Of a DNA stretch of 64,000 bases, positions 49,880 through 58,053 are shown piece after piece. The position numbers and the translations under genes were made by a program. Where the stretch lies: the NCBI GenBank assembly GCA_018896025.1, contig JAHIND010000036.1, positions 1 to 64,000 of the forward strand, given 5' to 3'. Source of the DNA: Pseudomonadota bacterium. GTDB taxonomy: Bacteria; Desulfobacterota; Desulfarculia; Desulfarculales; Desulfarculaceae. Below the pieces are notes generated by a model. It searched no databases. It was not told the origin of the DNA and was given only the letters and a program-made list of their open reading frames with translations. Each line of letters opens with the position of its first letter. The first letter of the stretch is position 1.

Positions 49880-50425
49880 TTAGATAAAGAGTTGGTTGGC
49901 GGACTTGCCGGAGTTGGCCAGGAAAGTGGCCACGCCCACGTAGTCCAGGTTGGGATAGTCGATGATCTCTTCGTGCTTGAAGCCCATGAGGTCCATGGAC
50001 ATCTCGCAGACCTTGATCTCCACCCCGAGCTGGGCGGCGATCTCAAAGAGTTGGTCCAGGGTGGGGGCGTTCTTTTTCTTCATGAGGCCCTTGAGCATGG
50101 CGGTGCCCATGCCGGCCATGTGCATCTGGCTGAGCTTCAGGGCGTTGCGGCCCTTGGGCAGCATCCAGCCAAACATCTTGGACATGAAATCCTTGCCGCC
50201 CACCTTCTTCTTGGGGTCGCGCAGGGCGGCGGTGCCCCAGAAGGTGAAGAACATCACCACCTTCATGCCCATGGCCGCCGCTCCGGTGGCGATAATCATC
50301 GCGGCCAGGAGCTTGTCCAGGTCGCCGGAGAAAACCACCATGGACAACTTGTTCTCCAAGACCACGCCCGCCGGTTTGGGGGCGGGGGCCGATTCTTCCG
50401 GTTTGCGTGTGGGTTCCGCGTTCAT
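49880..50425 (-). CDS. DsrE2-like sulfurtransferase-family protein
   Basis: A 181-residue protein of the DsrE/F/H fold, DsrE2 subgroup. After a Pro-rich start it has LSMVVFSGDLDKLLAAMIIA, TGAAAMGMKVVMFFTFWGTA and VEIKVCEMSMDLMGFKHEEI, where the Cys of KVCEMSMD is the conserved active Cys. The hydrophobic segment AAMGMKVVMFFTFWG is typical of membrane-associated DsrE2. ATG 50425 has GGAGGAAAC. It precedes tusA by 53 bp in the same operon. Confidence 0.87.
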   Translation of the reverse strand: MNAEPTRKPEESAPAPKPAGVVLENKLSMVVFSGDLDKLLAAMIIATGAAAMGMKVVMFFTFWGTAALRDPKKKVGGKDFMSKMFGWMLPKGRNALKLSQMHMAGMGTAMLKGLMKKKNAPTLDQLFEIAAQLGVEIKVCEMSMDLMGFKHEEIIDYPNLDYVGVATFLANSGKSANQLFI

Positions 50426-50472
50426 GTTTCCTCCAGGGGCGATTGAGTACAAAGGGTTGAGGGTCGGCCGTA

Positions 50473-50769
50473 TCAGGCGGCCTGACAGCCATCCAGGCAG
50501 GCCAATAGTTGGCGCAACTGGGGCCGGGCCAGGGTGTAGTACACCTCACCGCCGCGGCGCTCGGTGCTCACCAACCCGCTCATGCGAAGGATGCGCAGCT
50601 GCTGGGACACCGCGGCCGGGGTCTTTTCCAGGCGGCTGGCCATGAAGATCACCCGCTGGTCCGATTGGCACAGCAGGGAGATGATCCTCAGGCGCACCGG
50701 GTGGGCGATGGCCTTGATCAACTCGGTGATGGCGTCGGCCCGTTGCTGGCTTTCTGCTAGGCTGCTCAT
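50473..50769 (-). CDS. ArsR-family transcriptional regulator
   Basis: A 98-residue winged-helix repressor: IKAIAHPVRLRIISLLCQSD, ASRLEKTPAAVSQQLRILRM and GEVYYTLARPQLRQLLACLD. Cysteines at the start of helix 3 (LLCQSD) and at the end (ACLDGC) could sense metal or sulfur species, as in SqrR/BigR-type regulators; that is inference. It is the first gene of the minus-strand sulfur module, so it probably controls the module and itself. Confidence 0.88.
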   Translation of the reverse strand: MSSLAESQQRADAITELIKAIAHPVRLRIISLLCQSDQRVIFMASRLEKTPAAVSQQLRILRMSGLVSTERRGGEVYYTLARPQLRQLLACLDGCQAA

Positions 50770-50950
50770 ATTCGGCTTTTTGAAACTCCCAAGGTATGAA
50801 GTTCTGCAACTCGTTACTCTTATAGGTTAGCAGGGACCGTACCAAAAAGTTTACTTTTTACATATGAAATATATCTATTTGAAATAAGTCTTAATTTTCT
50901 TTTTACCAAACCATTTGCCCAAGCATAAGTGTTTAAGTATACTATTTTTA

Positions 50951-50970
50951 TGTTTAGACACTGTTTAGAC
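50951..50970 (+). promoter_or_regulatory. Direct repeat upstream of the sigma-54 activator gene
   Basis: TGTTTAGAC occurs at 50951-50959 and again at 50962-50970, spaced by one helical turn (11 bp), just before ATG 50982. The divergent region 50770-50981 is very AT-rich and serves both arsR and this gene. Confidence 0.4.
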
Positions 50971-50981
50971 GGCAGGTAGAC

Positions 50982-52352
50982 ATGGACATAGATATCGCCT
51001 CCCACTGGGGCACCGTGGCCGACACCATGCACGACACGGTTTTGGTGGTGGACCCCCAAGGACGCATCGCACGCATCAACCAGGCCGGAGAGGAACTCAC
51101 CGGCTACAGCCGCGAGCAGATCGAGGGGCAATCCTGCCGGGTGCTAAACTGCACCGGTTGCAAGATCATCGGCAAGGGCAGCGGGGTGGACTACTGCGGC
51201 CTGTTCAGCGCCGGGGAGGTCCGCTCCAAGCGCTGCACCATCACCAACCGCGCGGGCGAGCGGGTGGTGGTGCTCAAACGGGCCAGCGTGCTCAAGGACG
51301 ACCAGGGCAACATCACCGGGGCGGTGGAGACGCTGACCGACCTCACCGAGTTGCACGCCAAGGAGCGCGAAATATCCGAGCTGCGCCGCACCCTGCGCGG
51401 CGACGACGGTTTCGAGGGCCTGGTGGGCAACTCCCCGGCCATGACCGGCCTGTACCGCATCATCGAGACGGTGGCCCAGTCCGACTACCCGGTGCTTATC
51501 CAGGGGGCCAGCGGCACCGGCAAGGAACTGGCCGCCGAGGCCATCCACCGCCGGGGGCCCCGGGCAAATAAGCCCTACCTCAAGGTGAACTGCGCGGCCT
51601 TGAACCCCAACCTCTTGGAGAGCGAGCTTTTCGGCCACGTGAAGGGCTCCTTCACCGGGGCGGACCGGGACCGGGTGGGCCGCTTCGAGGCGGCCGAGGG
51701 CGGCGACATCCTGCTGGACGAGATCGGCGAGATCCCCCCGGCCACCCAGCTTAGGCTGCTGCGGGTGCTCCAGGAAAAGGAGATCGAGCGGGTGGGCGAG
51801 AACCGGCCCCGCCCGGTGAACGCGCGCATCCTGGCGGCCACCAACCGCGACCTGGCGGAGTTGGTGCGCCAGGGCTCCTTCCGGGAGGACCTGTTCTACC
51901 GCCTGGACGTGGTGCCGGTGCAGATGCCCTCCCTGGCCGAGCGCCGGGAGGACCTTCCCCTCTTGGTGGAGCACTTCATGGCCCAGGCCGTGGCCAAGTC
52001 GGGCAAGGAGATCATGGGCATGGCCCCAGACGCCTTTGACCTGCTGGACGCCTACCCCTGGCCGGGCAACGTGCGCGAGCTGCGCCACGCGGTGGAGTAC
52101 GCCTGCGTGCTCTGCCCCGGCGGGCTCATCACCACCGAGTACCTGCCCCCCAAGCTGCGCCGCCAGGCTCCCGCCCAGCCCTCGGCCGCCTCCCAGAAGG
52201 GGCAGCGCATGGCCCAGCGCCAGGAGCTGATCGAGGCCCTGCGCCAAGCCGGGGGCAACAAGAGCAAGGCTGCCGAACTGCTGGGGGTGTGCCGGGCCAC
52301 GGTCTGGAACCGCATCAACCGGCTGGACATCGACTGCGACCGGGATTTATAG
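50982..52352 (+). CDS. PAS-domain sigma-54-dependent transcriptional activator
   Basis: A 456-residue enhancer-binding protein. The N-terminal PAS domain (10-125) contains five cysteines, C52, C57, C60, C72 and C85, that could hold an iron-sulfur cluster or zinc or react with sulfur compounds. The AAA+ domain (about 145-385) has Walker A GASGTGKE, the sigma-54 contact loop GSFTGAD, Walker B ILLDEIGEI and the arginine-finger region. The C-terminal Fis-type helix-turn-helix is GGNKSKAAELLGVCRATVWN. It is divergent from the sulfur operon and precedes the NSS transporter. I found no convincing -24/-12 promoter nearby. Confidence 0.92.
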   Translation: MDIDIASHWGTVADTMHDTVLVVDPQGRIARINQAGEELTGYSREQIEGQSCRVLNCTGCKIIGKGSGVDYCGLFSAGEVRSKRCTITNRAGERVVVLKRASVLKDDQGNITGAVETLTDLTELHAKEREISELRRTLRGDDGFEGLVGNSPAMTGLYRIIETVAQSDYPVLIQGASGTGKELAAEAIHRRGPRANKPYLKVNCAALNPNLLESELFGHVKGSFTGADRDRVGRFEAAEGGDILLDEIGEIPPATQLRLLRVLQEKEIERVGENRPRPVNARILAATNRDLAELVRQGSFREDLFYRLDVVPVQMPSLAERREDLPLLVEHFMAQAVAKSGKEIMGMAPDAFDLLDAYPWPGNVRELRHAVEYACVLCPGGLITTEYLPPKLRRQAPAQPSAASQKGQRMAQRQELIEALRQAGGNKSKAAELLGVCRATVWNRINRLDIDCDRDL

Positions 52353-52370
52353 GCCGACCGTGCGGCGGCG

Positions 52371-52399
52371 ATGACTATTGATTAGGCGTGTCCTATAAT
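52371..52399 (+). promoter_or_regulatory. Sigma-70-like promoter of the NSS transporter gene
   Basis: A perfect TATAAT lies at 52394-52399, with ATGACT (52371-52376) 17 bp upstream as a partial -35 box. The start ATG 52467 follows about 67 bp later with GGGAGG before it. This suggests that transport is not directly under the neighbouring sigma-54 activator. Confidence 0.5.
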
Positions 52400-52466
52400 G
52401 GTAGGGGTTTCATAACGAGACTGCGCTGGTCGCCACATAATCGCGGCTGATGGTTTCGGGAGGATC

Positions 52467-53927
52467 ATGAGAGAGCAGTGGAACTCGCGCAGCGGCTTTG
52501 TGCTGGCCGCGGTGGGCTCGGCGGTGGGCCTGGGCAACATCTGGCGCTTCCCCTACATGGCCTATGAGAACGGGGGCGGCGCTTTTCTTATCCCCTATTT
52601 CTTCGCCATGCTCACCGCCGGGGTGCCCTTCCTCATCATGGAGTTCGCCCTGGGCCACCGCTACAAAAGCGCGGCCCCCCTCACCTTCCACGCCATCAAG
52701 ACGCGCTGGGAGTTCCTGGGCTGGTGGCAGGTCCTGGTCTGCGTGGTCATCTCCTTTTATTACGTGGTCATCCTGGGCTGGACGGTGTGCTACTTCTTCC
52801 TCAGCCTGCACCAGGGCTGGGGCGGCGATCCTTCAGCCTATTTCTTCAAGGACTTCCTTAGGCTCACCTCCAGCCCCCTGGAGCCGGGGGGCATGCGCTG
52901 GCCCATCGTGGCGGCCAACGCCTTTTGCTGGCTGGCGGCCTGGGCGGTTCTGTGGCGGGGGGTGCGCGCGGGCATAGAGCGGCTGAATAAGTTTTTCATG
53001 CCCATACTCTTCGCCCTGGTGCTGGTGCTCCTGGCCAGGGCGGTCACCCTGCCCGGCGCGGCCGAGGGCCTGAATTGGCTGTTCAAGCCGGACTTTTCCA
53101 ACCTGTGGGACTACAAGGTCTGGACCGCGGCCTATGGCCAGATATTCTTCACCCTATCCATCGGCTTCGGCATCATGATCGCCTACTCCAGCTACCTGCC
53201 CGACGACGCCGACATAGCCAACAACGGTTTCATCACCGTGTTCCTCAACTGCGGCTTCAGCCTGTTGGCGGGCACCATGGTGTTCGGGGTGCTGGGCTTC
53301 ATGGCCGCCCAACAGGGCGTGCCCATCAAGGAGGTGGTTTCCCAGGGGGTGGGCCTGGCCTTTGCCACCATCCCCGCGGCCCTGAACATGATGCCCGCCG
53401 CCGGTCTGTTCGGGGGAGTGTTCTTCCTGGCCCTGTTGTTCGCCGGTTTCTCCAGCTTCATATCCATCGTGGAGGCCTGCGTGGCCCCGCTCATGGAAAA
53501 GCTGGGCTGGACGCGGGCCCGGGCGGTGACCGTGCTGTGCGCCCTGGGCCTGGTGGGTAGCTTGGCCTTTTCCACCGGCGGCGGCCTGCTGTTGTTGGAT
53601 CTGGTGGACCACTTCATCAATAACTACGGCATTGTCTTCGGCGGCCTGGCCGAGATCGTCATGATTGCCTGGTTCGGCCGCCTGGTCGAGATGCGCGGGT
53701 ACATAAACCGGGTTTCGGACTTCCCCCTGGGCCGCTGGTGGCCCATCTGCCTCAAGGTGATCACCCCGCTCACCTTGGGGGTCATGGCCGTCTCCAACCT
53801 GGTGGGAGACCTGGCTCAGCCTTACAGCGGCTATCCCCTGGCCGCGCTCATCGCCTTCGGCTGGGCGCTCATGGCGGTCATGGCCCTGGGGGCCTGGTGG
53901 CTGGCCGCCAAACGCTGGGCCTATTGA
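52467..53927 (+). CDS. Sodium-dependent transporter, NSS (SNF) family
   Basis: A 486-residue inner-membrane symporter with about 11-12 helices. The N-terminal signature SAVGLGNIWRFPYMAYENGG GAFLIPY (52515-52590) is the family hallmark of sodium and substrate binding in helix 1. GFGIMIAYSSYLPDDADIAN in the middle is also typical. Bacterial members import amino acids; the substrate is not set by sequence here. It is followed by a tiny membrane protein like MetS of the Corynebacterium MetPS methionine/alanine system. Confidence 0.93.
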   Translation: MREQWNSRSGFVLAAVGSAVGLGNIWRFPYMAYENGGGAFLIPYFFAMLTAGVPFLIMEFALGHRYKSAAPLTFHAIKTRWEFLGWWQVLVCVVISFYYVVILGWTVCYFFLSLHQGWGGDPSAYFFKDFLRLTSSPLEPGGMRWPIVAANAFCWLAAWAVLWRGVRAGIERLNKFFMPILFALVLVLLARAVTLPGAAEGLNWLFKPDFSNLWDYKVWTAAYGQIFFTLSIGFGIMIAYSSYLPDDADIANNGFITVFLNCGFSLLAGTMVFGVLGFMAAQQGVPIKEVVSQGVGLAFATIPAALNMMPAAGLFGGVFFLALLFAGFSSFISIVEACVAPLMEKLGWTRARAVTVLCALGLVGSLAFSTGGGLLLLDLVDHFINNYGIVFGGLAEIVMIAWFGRLVEMRGYINRVSDFPLGRWWPICLKVITPLTLGVMAVSNLVGDLAQPYSGYPLAALIAFGWALMAVMALGAWWLAAKRWAY

Positions 53928-53942
53928 TAAAGGAGTTGGGGC

Positions 53943-54047
53943 ATGACTCTGGGCGCATGGATAATGATGATCGGAGGGTTCCTGGTCACCCTGGGCGGGG
54001 CCGCCCTGTGCCTGACCGTGGCCATAAAAAAGGGGCGCGCGGGCTAG
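53943..54047 (+). CDS. MetS-like small subunit of the NSS transporter
   Basis: A 34-residue protein, MTLGAWIMMIGGFLVTLGGA followed by a short helix end and the basic tail IKKGRAG. It is a single membrane helix. GGAGTTGGGG precedes ATG 53943, 15 bp after the transporter stop. Small one-helix proteins of this type follow many bacterial NSS genes and are needed for function in MetPS. Confidence 0.8.
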   Translation: MTLGAWIMMIGGFLVTLGGAALCLTVAIKKGRAG

Positions 54048-54080
54048 TTATTAAAGTAGGCTCCCGCAATAAACCCCGTC

Positions 54081-54285
54081 CTAGGTGCTCAACTCCATGT
54101 TGATGGCTCCATCGCAGCCGATACCGATCAGCTTCCGATAGCCTGTGTAATAAAAGTGGCTGGTTTTTTGCGGGTCGCCACACACGGTGGCCACTTCCGC
54201 GATGAATATGGTGTGATCGCCGGTTTCCCCTGGCCCACCACCTCGCACTCATAGGCCACCGTGACGCCGTCAATCGGGCTCCGGT
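54081..54285 (-). pseudogene. Flavin reductase-like domain, frameshifted C-terminal relic
   Basis: One minus-strand frame gives SPIDGVTVAYECEVVGQ. One base later another frame gives ETGDHTIFIAEVATVCGDPQ, then TSHFYYTGYRKLIGIGC, ending at TAG 54081-54083. Together these match the C-terminal half of FMN-binding flavin reductase domains (GDHTIFIGEV ... YYRGRYR pattern). The shift lies near the four-base run at 54227-54230. The N-terminal half is absent, since the next gene ends at 54331. It is a dead fragment. Confidence 0.7.
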
Positions 54286-54330
54286 CTTTTTATATTGGTG
54301 CTGGCCGTAATGGAAGTCGAGGCGATCCCG

Positions 54331-55251
54331 TTAATGCTCGCAGCCACAGGCCGAGGCCAAATGGGACTGGTAGTTCACCCCGGCCAGGCTCCACCACACG
54401 GGATCGATCACCGGCGCAGACTCCACCATGGCCTCCCAGGGATGGAAGTGACGGCAGGAGAAGACATGCCCCGCCATTTCCCGGCCCAACTCGGGAGAGG
54501 CTTCCTGGCGCAGCAGGGCCAAGGCGGCCTCGGGCGGGGATGCCGGGTCCGGGCCCATGAGCACGCTCAGGCTGTGCAGATGGTTGTGGGGGCAGTCCTG
54601 GGGCGTAAAATAATCCTGGCCATTGCGGCGCGCCTGTTCAAAACCAGGCTCGCGGCTCAGTTGGGCCGCCAGGGGGGTGTGCTTGTATTGGAAGGCGTGC
54701 AGGCCCAGCAAGCGGCGATAAAGGTCGAAGCAGAGCCGCCAGCCGGGAGCCTGGCCCTCCAGCACAGGCTGGCCGTAGGGACCGGCGGCAGGCAGGCGCA
54801 CCTGGCGGCAGCGGTCCAGGGCGCTCAGGGAGCACAGGAACCAGGCATGTTCCAGGTCCCAGGTGAACTCCAGGGCCCCCACCGTGAACAGGTGGCTTGG
54901 GATTTCTTCCCGGCGCTCGAAATCGGGCGTGCCGCTGGGGTCGAAAAGAGGGCTCAGCCTGAGGTCCCGCTCCCGGCGGGAGAAATCGATGAACACCTCT
55001 CCCGCCGGGTGGGGATAGAATCGCACCACAAAGCAGGCGCGCAGTATGTTGTCTTGTCCGGAGTCCAAGCGCTCCACCTGGGCCAGTTCCAGGCCGTAGG
55101 CGCCGGGGGAGCCGGCCAGCCAAAAGTACCAGGCCGGAATCTCCCCCCACACCTGATGCATGCCGTCCAGTCCCAACTCGCCGCGCAGGCGCTCCACCCA
55201 GGAAGCGCTCAGGAGCAGCCCTTCGATGTATCCGCGCGCCAGGGTTTCCAT
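54331..55251 (-). CDS. Protein of unknown function (306 aa) in an uncharacterised membrane/cytochrome module
   Basis: 306 residues, predicted soluble, rich in Trp, His and Leu, without signal peptide. I do not recognise the family. Notable segments are IPAWYFWLAGSPGAYGLELA, DCPHNHLHSLSV and a Cys/His-containing end (HVFSCRHFHPW, SACGCEH) that could bind metal or haem. ATG 55251 lies 5 bp after the stop of the 88-residue gene, so the two are coupled. By position after a small protein and a polytopic membrane protein it could be an assembly factor or chaperone, roughly as TorD-type proteins are, but no TorD motif is seen. Confidence 0.65.
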   Translation of the reverse strand: METLARGYIEGLLLSASWVERLRGELGLDGMHQVWGEIPAWYFWLAGSPGAYGLELAQVERLDSGQDNILRACFVVRFYPHPAGEVFIDFSRRERDLRLSPLFDPSGTPDFERREEIPSHLFTVGALEFTWDLEHAWFLCSLSALDRCRQVRLPAAGPYGQPVLEGQAPGWRLCFDLYRRLLGLHAFQYKHTPLAAQLSREPGFEQARRNGQDYFTPQDCPHNHLHSLSVLMGPDPASPPEAALALLRQEASPELGREMAGHVFSCRHFHPWEAMVESAPVIDPVWWSLAGVNYQSHLASACGCEH

Positions 55252-55256
55252 AGTTT

Positions 55257-55523
55257 CTATATGGCCTCCTGCTTGGAGAACAACTCTTTGGCGATCTCCA
55301 GACGGTCCCGGCCCTCGGTCTTGATGCCCGCCAGTTGGGCCGACTCGATGAGCAGTTCGTCCTCGCACAGGGTCAGGGCGTAGCTGGATTCATAGGAGCG
55401 GAAGAAGGCGTCGCGGTCGGCCTTTTGCCTGGCCTCCTCCCGCCCCTCTTCAAAGGCGGCGATAGTCTTGGCCCCTTGCCGCAAGAGGTCGCGGAAAAAA
55501 TCACGCCGGTTTGGCTTGGTCAA
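55257..55523 (-). CDS. Small protein of unknown function (88 aa)
   Basis: 88 residues, hydrophilic and charged: TKPNRRDFFRDLLRQGAKTI, then helical repeats of Glu/Arg/Lys and YALTLCEDELLIESAQLAGI. RRDFF at the N-terminus resembles a twin-arginine start, but the following segment is not hydrophobic enough for export. It sits 24 bp after the polytopic membrane protein gene and 5 bp before the 306-residue gene, so it belongs to this module. The function is unknown. Confidence 0.65.
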   Translation of the reverse strand: MTKPNRRDFFRDLLRQGAKTIAAFEEGREEARQKADRDAFFRSYESSYALTLCEDELLIESAQLAGIKTEGRDRLEIAKELFSKQEAI

Positions 55524-55547
55524 CTGATCATCTCCAAGTCGCTGGGC

Positions 55548-56786
55548 CTAGTCGCTCTGGCCGGAGGCCCGGCGCAGGGGCCAGTCATGGAAGAACTGCG
55601 CCTGCATGAGCAGCACGCCCAAAAACAGCAGCGTCCAGACCAGGGGTTGGTCCGAGGGCTGGCCCCAGCCCGGCACCTTGCCCAGCACCACCACCGCCAG
55701 AGGTGAGTAGTAGAACCAATAGATAAGCATGCCGCCGACCACCCCGATGATGGAGCGGATGACCGCCCGCGCCAACAGAGGCAGGCCGTTGGGCCAGTTG
55801 TTGAAGTAGTACTTCCAGATAAAGGCGAACAGGACGCAGAAGCCGGAGACTTCACCCATGTGGATGAAGCGCCAGTCCGGGCCGTCGGTGTACTGGCCGC
55901 CCTGGTAGGGCTCCAACCAGATGGTGTTGAAGATGGCGGTGAGCACGTAGACCAGCAGCAGGCCGAGCAGCAGGGTGCCCAGGAAGGTCACCACTCCCTT
56001 GGCCAGATTGGACTCGCCGCCCCGCTCCAGCCATTTCCAGGGGCGGCCTTCCCAGAACAGGTCGGAATAGACCACCCAGAACAGGGTGCAGAGCACCACT
56101 CCCAGGCCGAAGAAGGCGCTGGTGGTGCTGGCCCATCCCTCCCACCAGGGCTTGGCCCCGGCCATCTTCTGGGCCTCGGGGAAGATCAGGCACACGTGGG
56201 GATGGAAGAGCACCGCGAAGGTGATGATGGAGAAAATGCTCACCGCGAACAGGCGGGACCATCCGGTCACCCAGCGGCTGTCGTTCTGCCAGGGCCAGCG
56301 GCCGAAACCCAGGTCCCAGACCAGGGCCCACCACAAGAAGGCGGTGGAGAAATAAAGGATCGCGGTGGATGACCACTCCCGGGCGTTCCAGGGCTCCGCG
56401 CCGGTGCCACCTCCGGCCACCAGGGCCTGGGGGCTGAAGTAGGCCACGCCCAGTTTGCCGATGAACAGCCAGAAGCCCAGGTAGTAGATCACGTAAAGTA
56501 TAGCCAGACTGAGCACCACCCCCAGGATGCCCTGGCCAATGGCCTTGCCGGCGGGCAGGGCCCGCTCAGGGTCGGACGGCCAGCCCAGCACCTTGCCCAG
56601 CAGAATCACCGAGGCCAGAAGCATGGCCACCAGGGAGAAGCCGTACATGGGGGTGTAGAGCTTCATCACCCCGTCGGCATGCATGAAAATGAACCACAGC
56701 ACCCAGACGATGCCGAATACCACCGCCAGGTTTATCAAGCCATATAGATAATTGAACTTCCCAACATCGGTTGGGCTGTTGGACAT
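55548..56786 (-). CDS. Polytopic inner-membrane protein of unknown family
   Basis: 412 residues with about nine to ten hydrophobic helices (INLAVVFGIVWVLWFIFMHA, GFSLVAMLLASVILLGKVLG, IFSIITFAVLFHPHVCLIFP and others). Trp and aromatic residues are very frequent. FHPHVCLIFPEAQK places two His and a Cys at a membrane border, which could bind metal or haem. I see no NrfD, transporter or known respiratory signature. GGGAGG precedes ATG 56786. It follows the Tat-dependent MBL-fold protein by about 106 bp and precedes the 88-residue gene, and is probably the core of the module. Confidence 0.75.
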   Translation of the reverse strand: MSNSPTDVGKFNYLYGLINLAVVFGIVWVLWFIFMHADGVMKLYTPMYGFSLVAMLLASVILLGKVLGWPSDPERALPAGKAIGQGILGVVLSLAILYVIYYLGFWLFIGKLGVAYFSPQALVAGGGTGAEPWNAREWSSTAILYFSTAFLWWALVWDLGFGRWPWQNDSRWVTGWSRLFAVSIFSIITFAVLFHPHVCLIFPEAQKMAGAKPWWEGWASTTSAFFGLGVVLCTLFWVVYSDLFWEGRPWKWLERGGESNLAKGVVTFLGTLLLGLLLVYVLTAIFNTIWLEPYQGGQYTDGPDWRFIHMGEVSGFCVLFAFIWKYYFNNWPNGLPLLARAVIRSIIGVVGGMLIYWFYYSPLAVVVLGKVPGWGQPSDQPLVWTLLFLGVLLMQAQFFHDWPLRRASGQSD

Positions 56787-56892
56787 GTAGCACCCCCTCC
56801 CGTGGGTAATCGCTCCGGCCTGGGCGAGCCGCTCGGCCGGGCGATGCGAGGCGGGCCGCAGGAACGCTCCGGCCCGCCTCGCGGGAAACCGG

Positions 56893-57990
56893 CTAGAAGA
56901 CCACCGTATCTCCGTTGGTCAAGAACACGTTGCTGGCCTTGGCCACGGTGGAGGTCCGCTTATAGCTCTTGTACTTGTCGGTGCCCTTTACGATGGGCAC
57001 CCCCGCGGCGGACGCCTTCTCGCCCCAGATCCAGCCGGTGCAGTGGTTGCAACCCACCTTCTTGAGTTGGAAGGCCTTCACCCCCTTGATGATGTCGTCG
57101 AACTTGGGGTCCCAGGTCTCGAACAGGGTGATGTGCAGGCCGCCGTAACAGCCGTAGGGCTTGTAGTCCTTCACGTTGCGCCGGGCCCAGGCGTTCAGGG
57201 TGAGGATGCCCGGATGGCAGCAGCCGGTCACCGTGACGATGCCCTTGTCCTTGACGTTGAAGTACAGCACGTTCTCGCCGCGCACCCTGAGGAGGATGGG
57301 CACGTCGTACATCTTCACCGCCACGCCGGGCATCAGGCGGTAGATGGTGTCGCCCTTTTCGCCCTTGGGATCGGTGAGAACCAGCTTGCCCTGGTGGGGC
57401 GTGCCGTTCTTGTTGACCACCACCTCCTTGCCGTCCTTGGTCTTGGCGACGTTCTGGCCGCCCTTCAAGAGCTTCATGTCCTCTTCGAAGTAGGTCTTGG
57501 GGGCGTACATGGTGATCTTGGGGCTGCGCTTCAAGGTGGACTCGATCCCCCAGTAGTGGTCCAGGTGCCAGTGGGAGAGGATCATGGTGTCCACTTTGCC
57601 CGAGGTCAGCAGCTTGCCCATGTTGCTTTTTTCGTCGTAGATGTAATCCACCCACTCGTTGTTCCAACCGGTGTCCATCAGCAGGATCTTGGGGTCGCCC
57701 TCCAGGGGATAGACCGTGATCTTGGTCATGTAGCCGCCGGCGTTGTTCCAGTCCCAGGGGATGGTGTACTGGTTGGTCATGGCTCCGCCGTAGTCCATCA
57801 GGTTCTTCTTGAAGATGTCGTTGTCGAACCAGCTGGTCTCGCTGAGCACCTCCACCTCGAGCCCCTTGACCTGGCCGAAGTCGACCTTGTCCGCGGCATG
57901 GGCCGATTTGGAGATGATGCCCAAGCCGCCGGTCACCGACGCGGCCGCCCCGGTGGCGGCCATGCCCTTTAAAAAGTCCCTTCTTTTCAT
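56893..57990 (-). CDS. Tat-exported metallo-beta-lactamase-fold protein (second in window)
   Basis: 365 residues. The twin-arginine signal KRRDFLKGMAATGAAASV is followed by a cleavage region near AHAA. The metal motif is SHWHLDHYWG, and the later GCCHPGILTLNAWARR with GGLHI resembles the dihydropteroate-synthase-like/MJ0301 branch of the superfamily, not the lactonases. It acts in the periplasm. The substrate is unknown. Compared with the protein at 8862-9761 it is a different subfamily with a larger insert (residues 170-235). It lies between a monohaem cytochrome c gene and the polytopic membrane protein gene. Confidence 0.85.
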   Translation of the reverse strand: MKRRDFLKGMAATGAAASVTGGLGIISKSAHAADKVDFGQVKGLEVEVLSETSWFDNDIFKKNLMDYGGAMTNQYTIPWDWNNAGGYMTKITVYPLEGDPKILLMDTGWNNEWVDYIYDEKSNMGKLLTSGKVDTMILSHWHLDHYWGIESTLKRSPKITMYAPKTYFEEDMKLLKGGQNVAKTKDGKEVVVNKNGTPHQGKLVLTDPKGEKGDTIYRLMPGVAVKMYDVPILLRVRGENVLYFNVKDKGIVTVTGCCHPGILTLNAWARRNVKDYKPYGCYGGLHITLFETWDPKFDDIIKGVKAFQLKKVGCNHCTGWIWGEKASAAGVPIVKGTDKYKSYKRTSTVAKASNVFLTNGDTVVF

Positions 57991-58053
57991 CGCGCTTGCC
58001 TCCCTGGCTAATAAGCCTTGACGGTTGTCATAAGTGATATGGATCGGCGGTGC

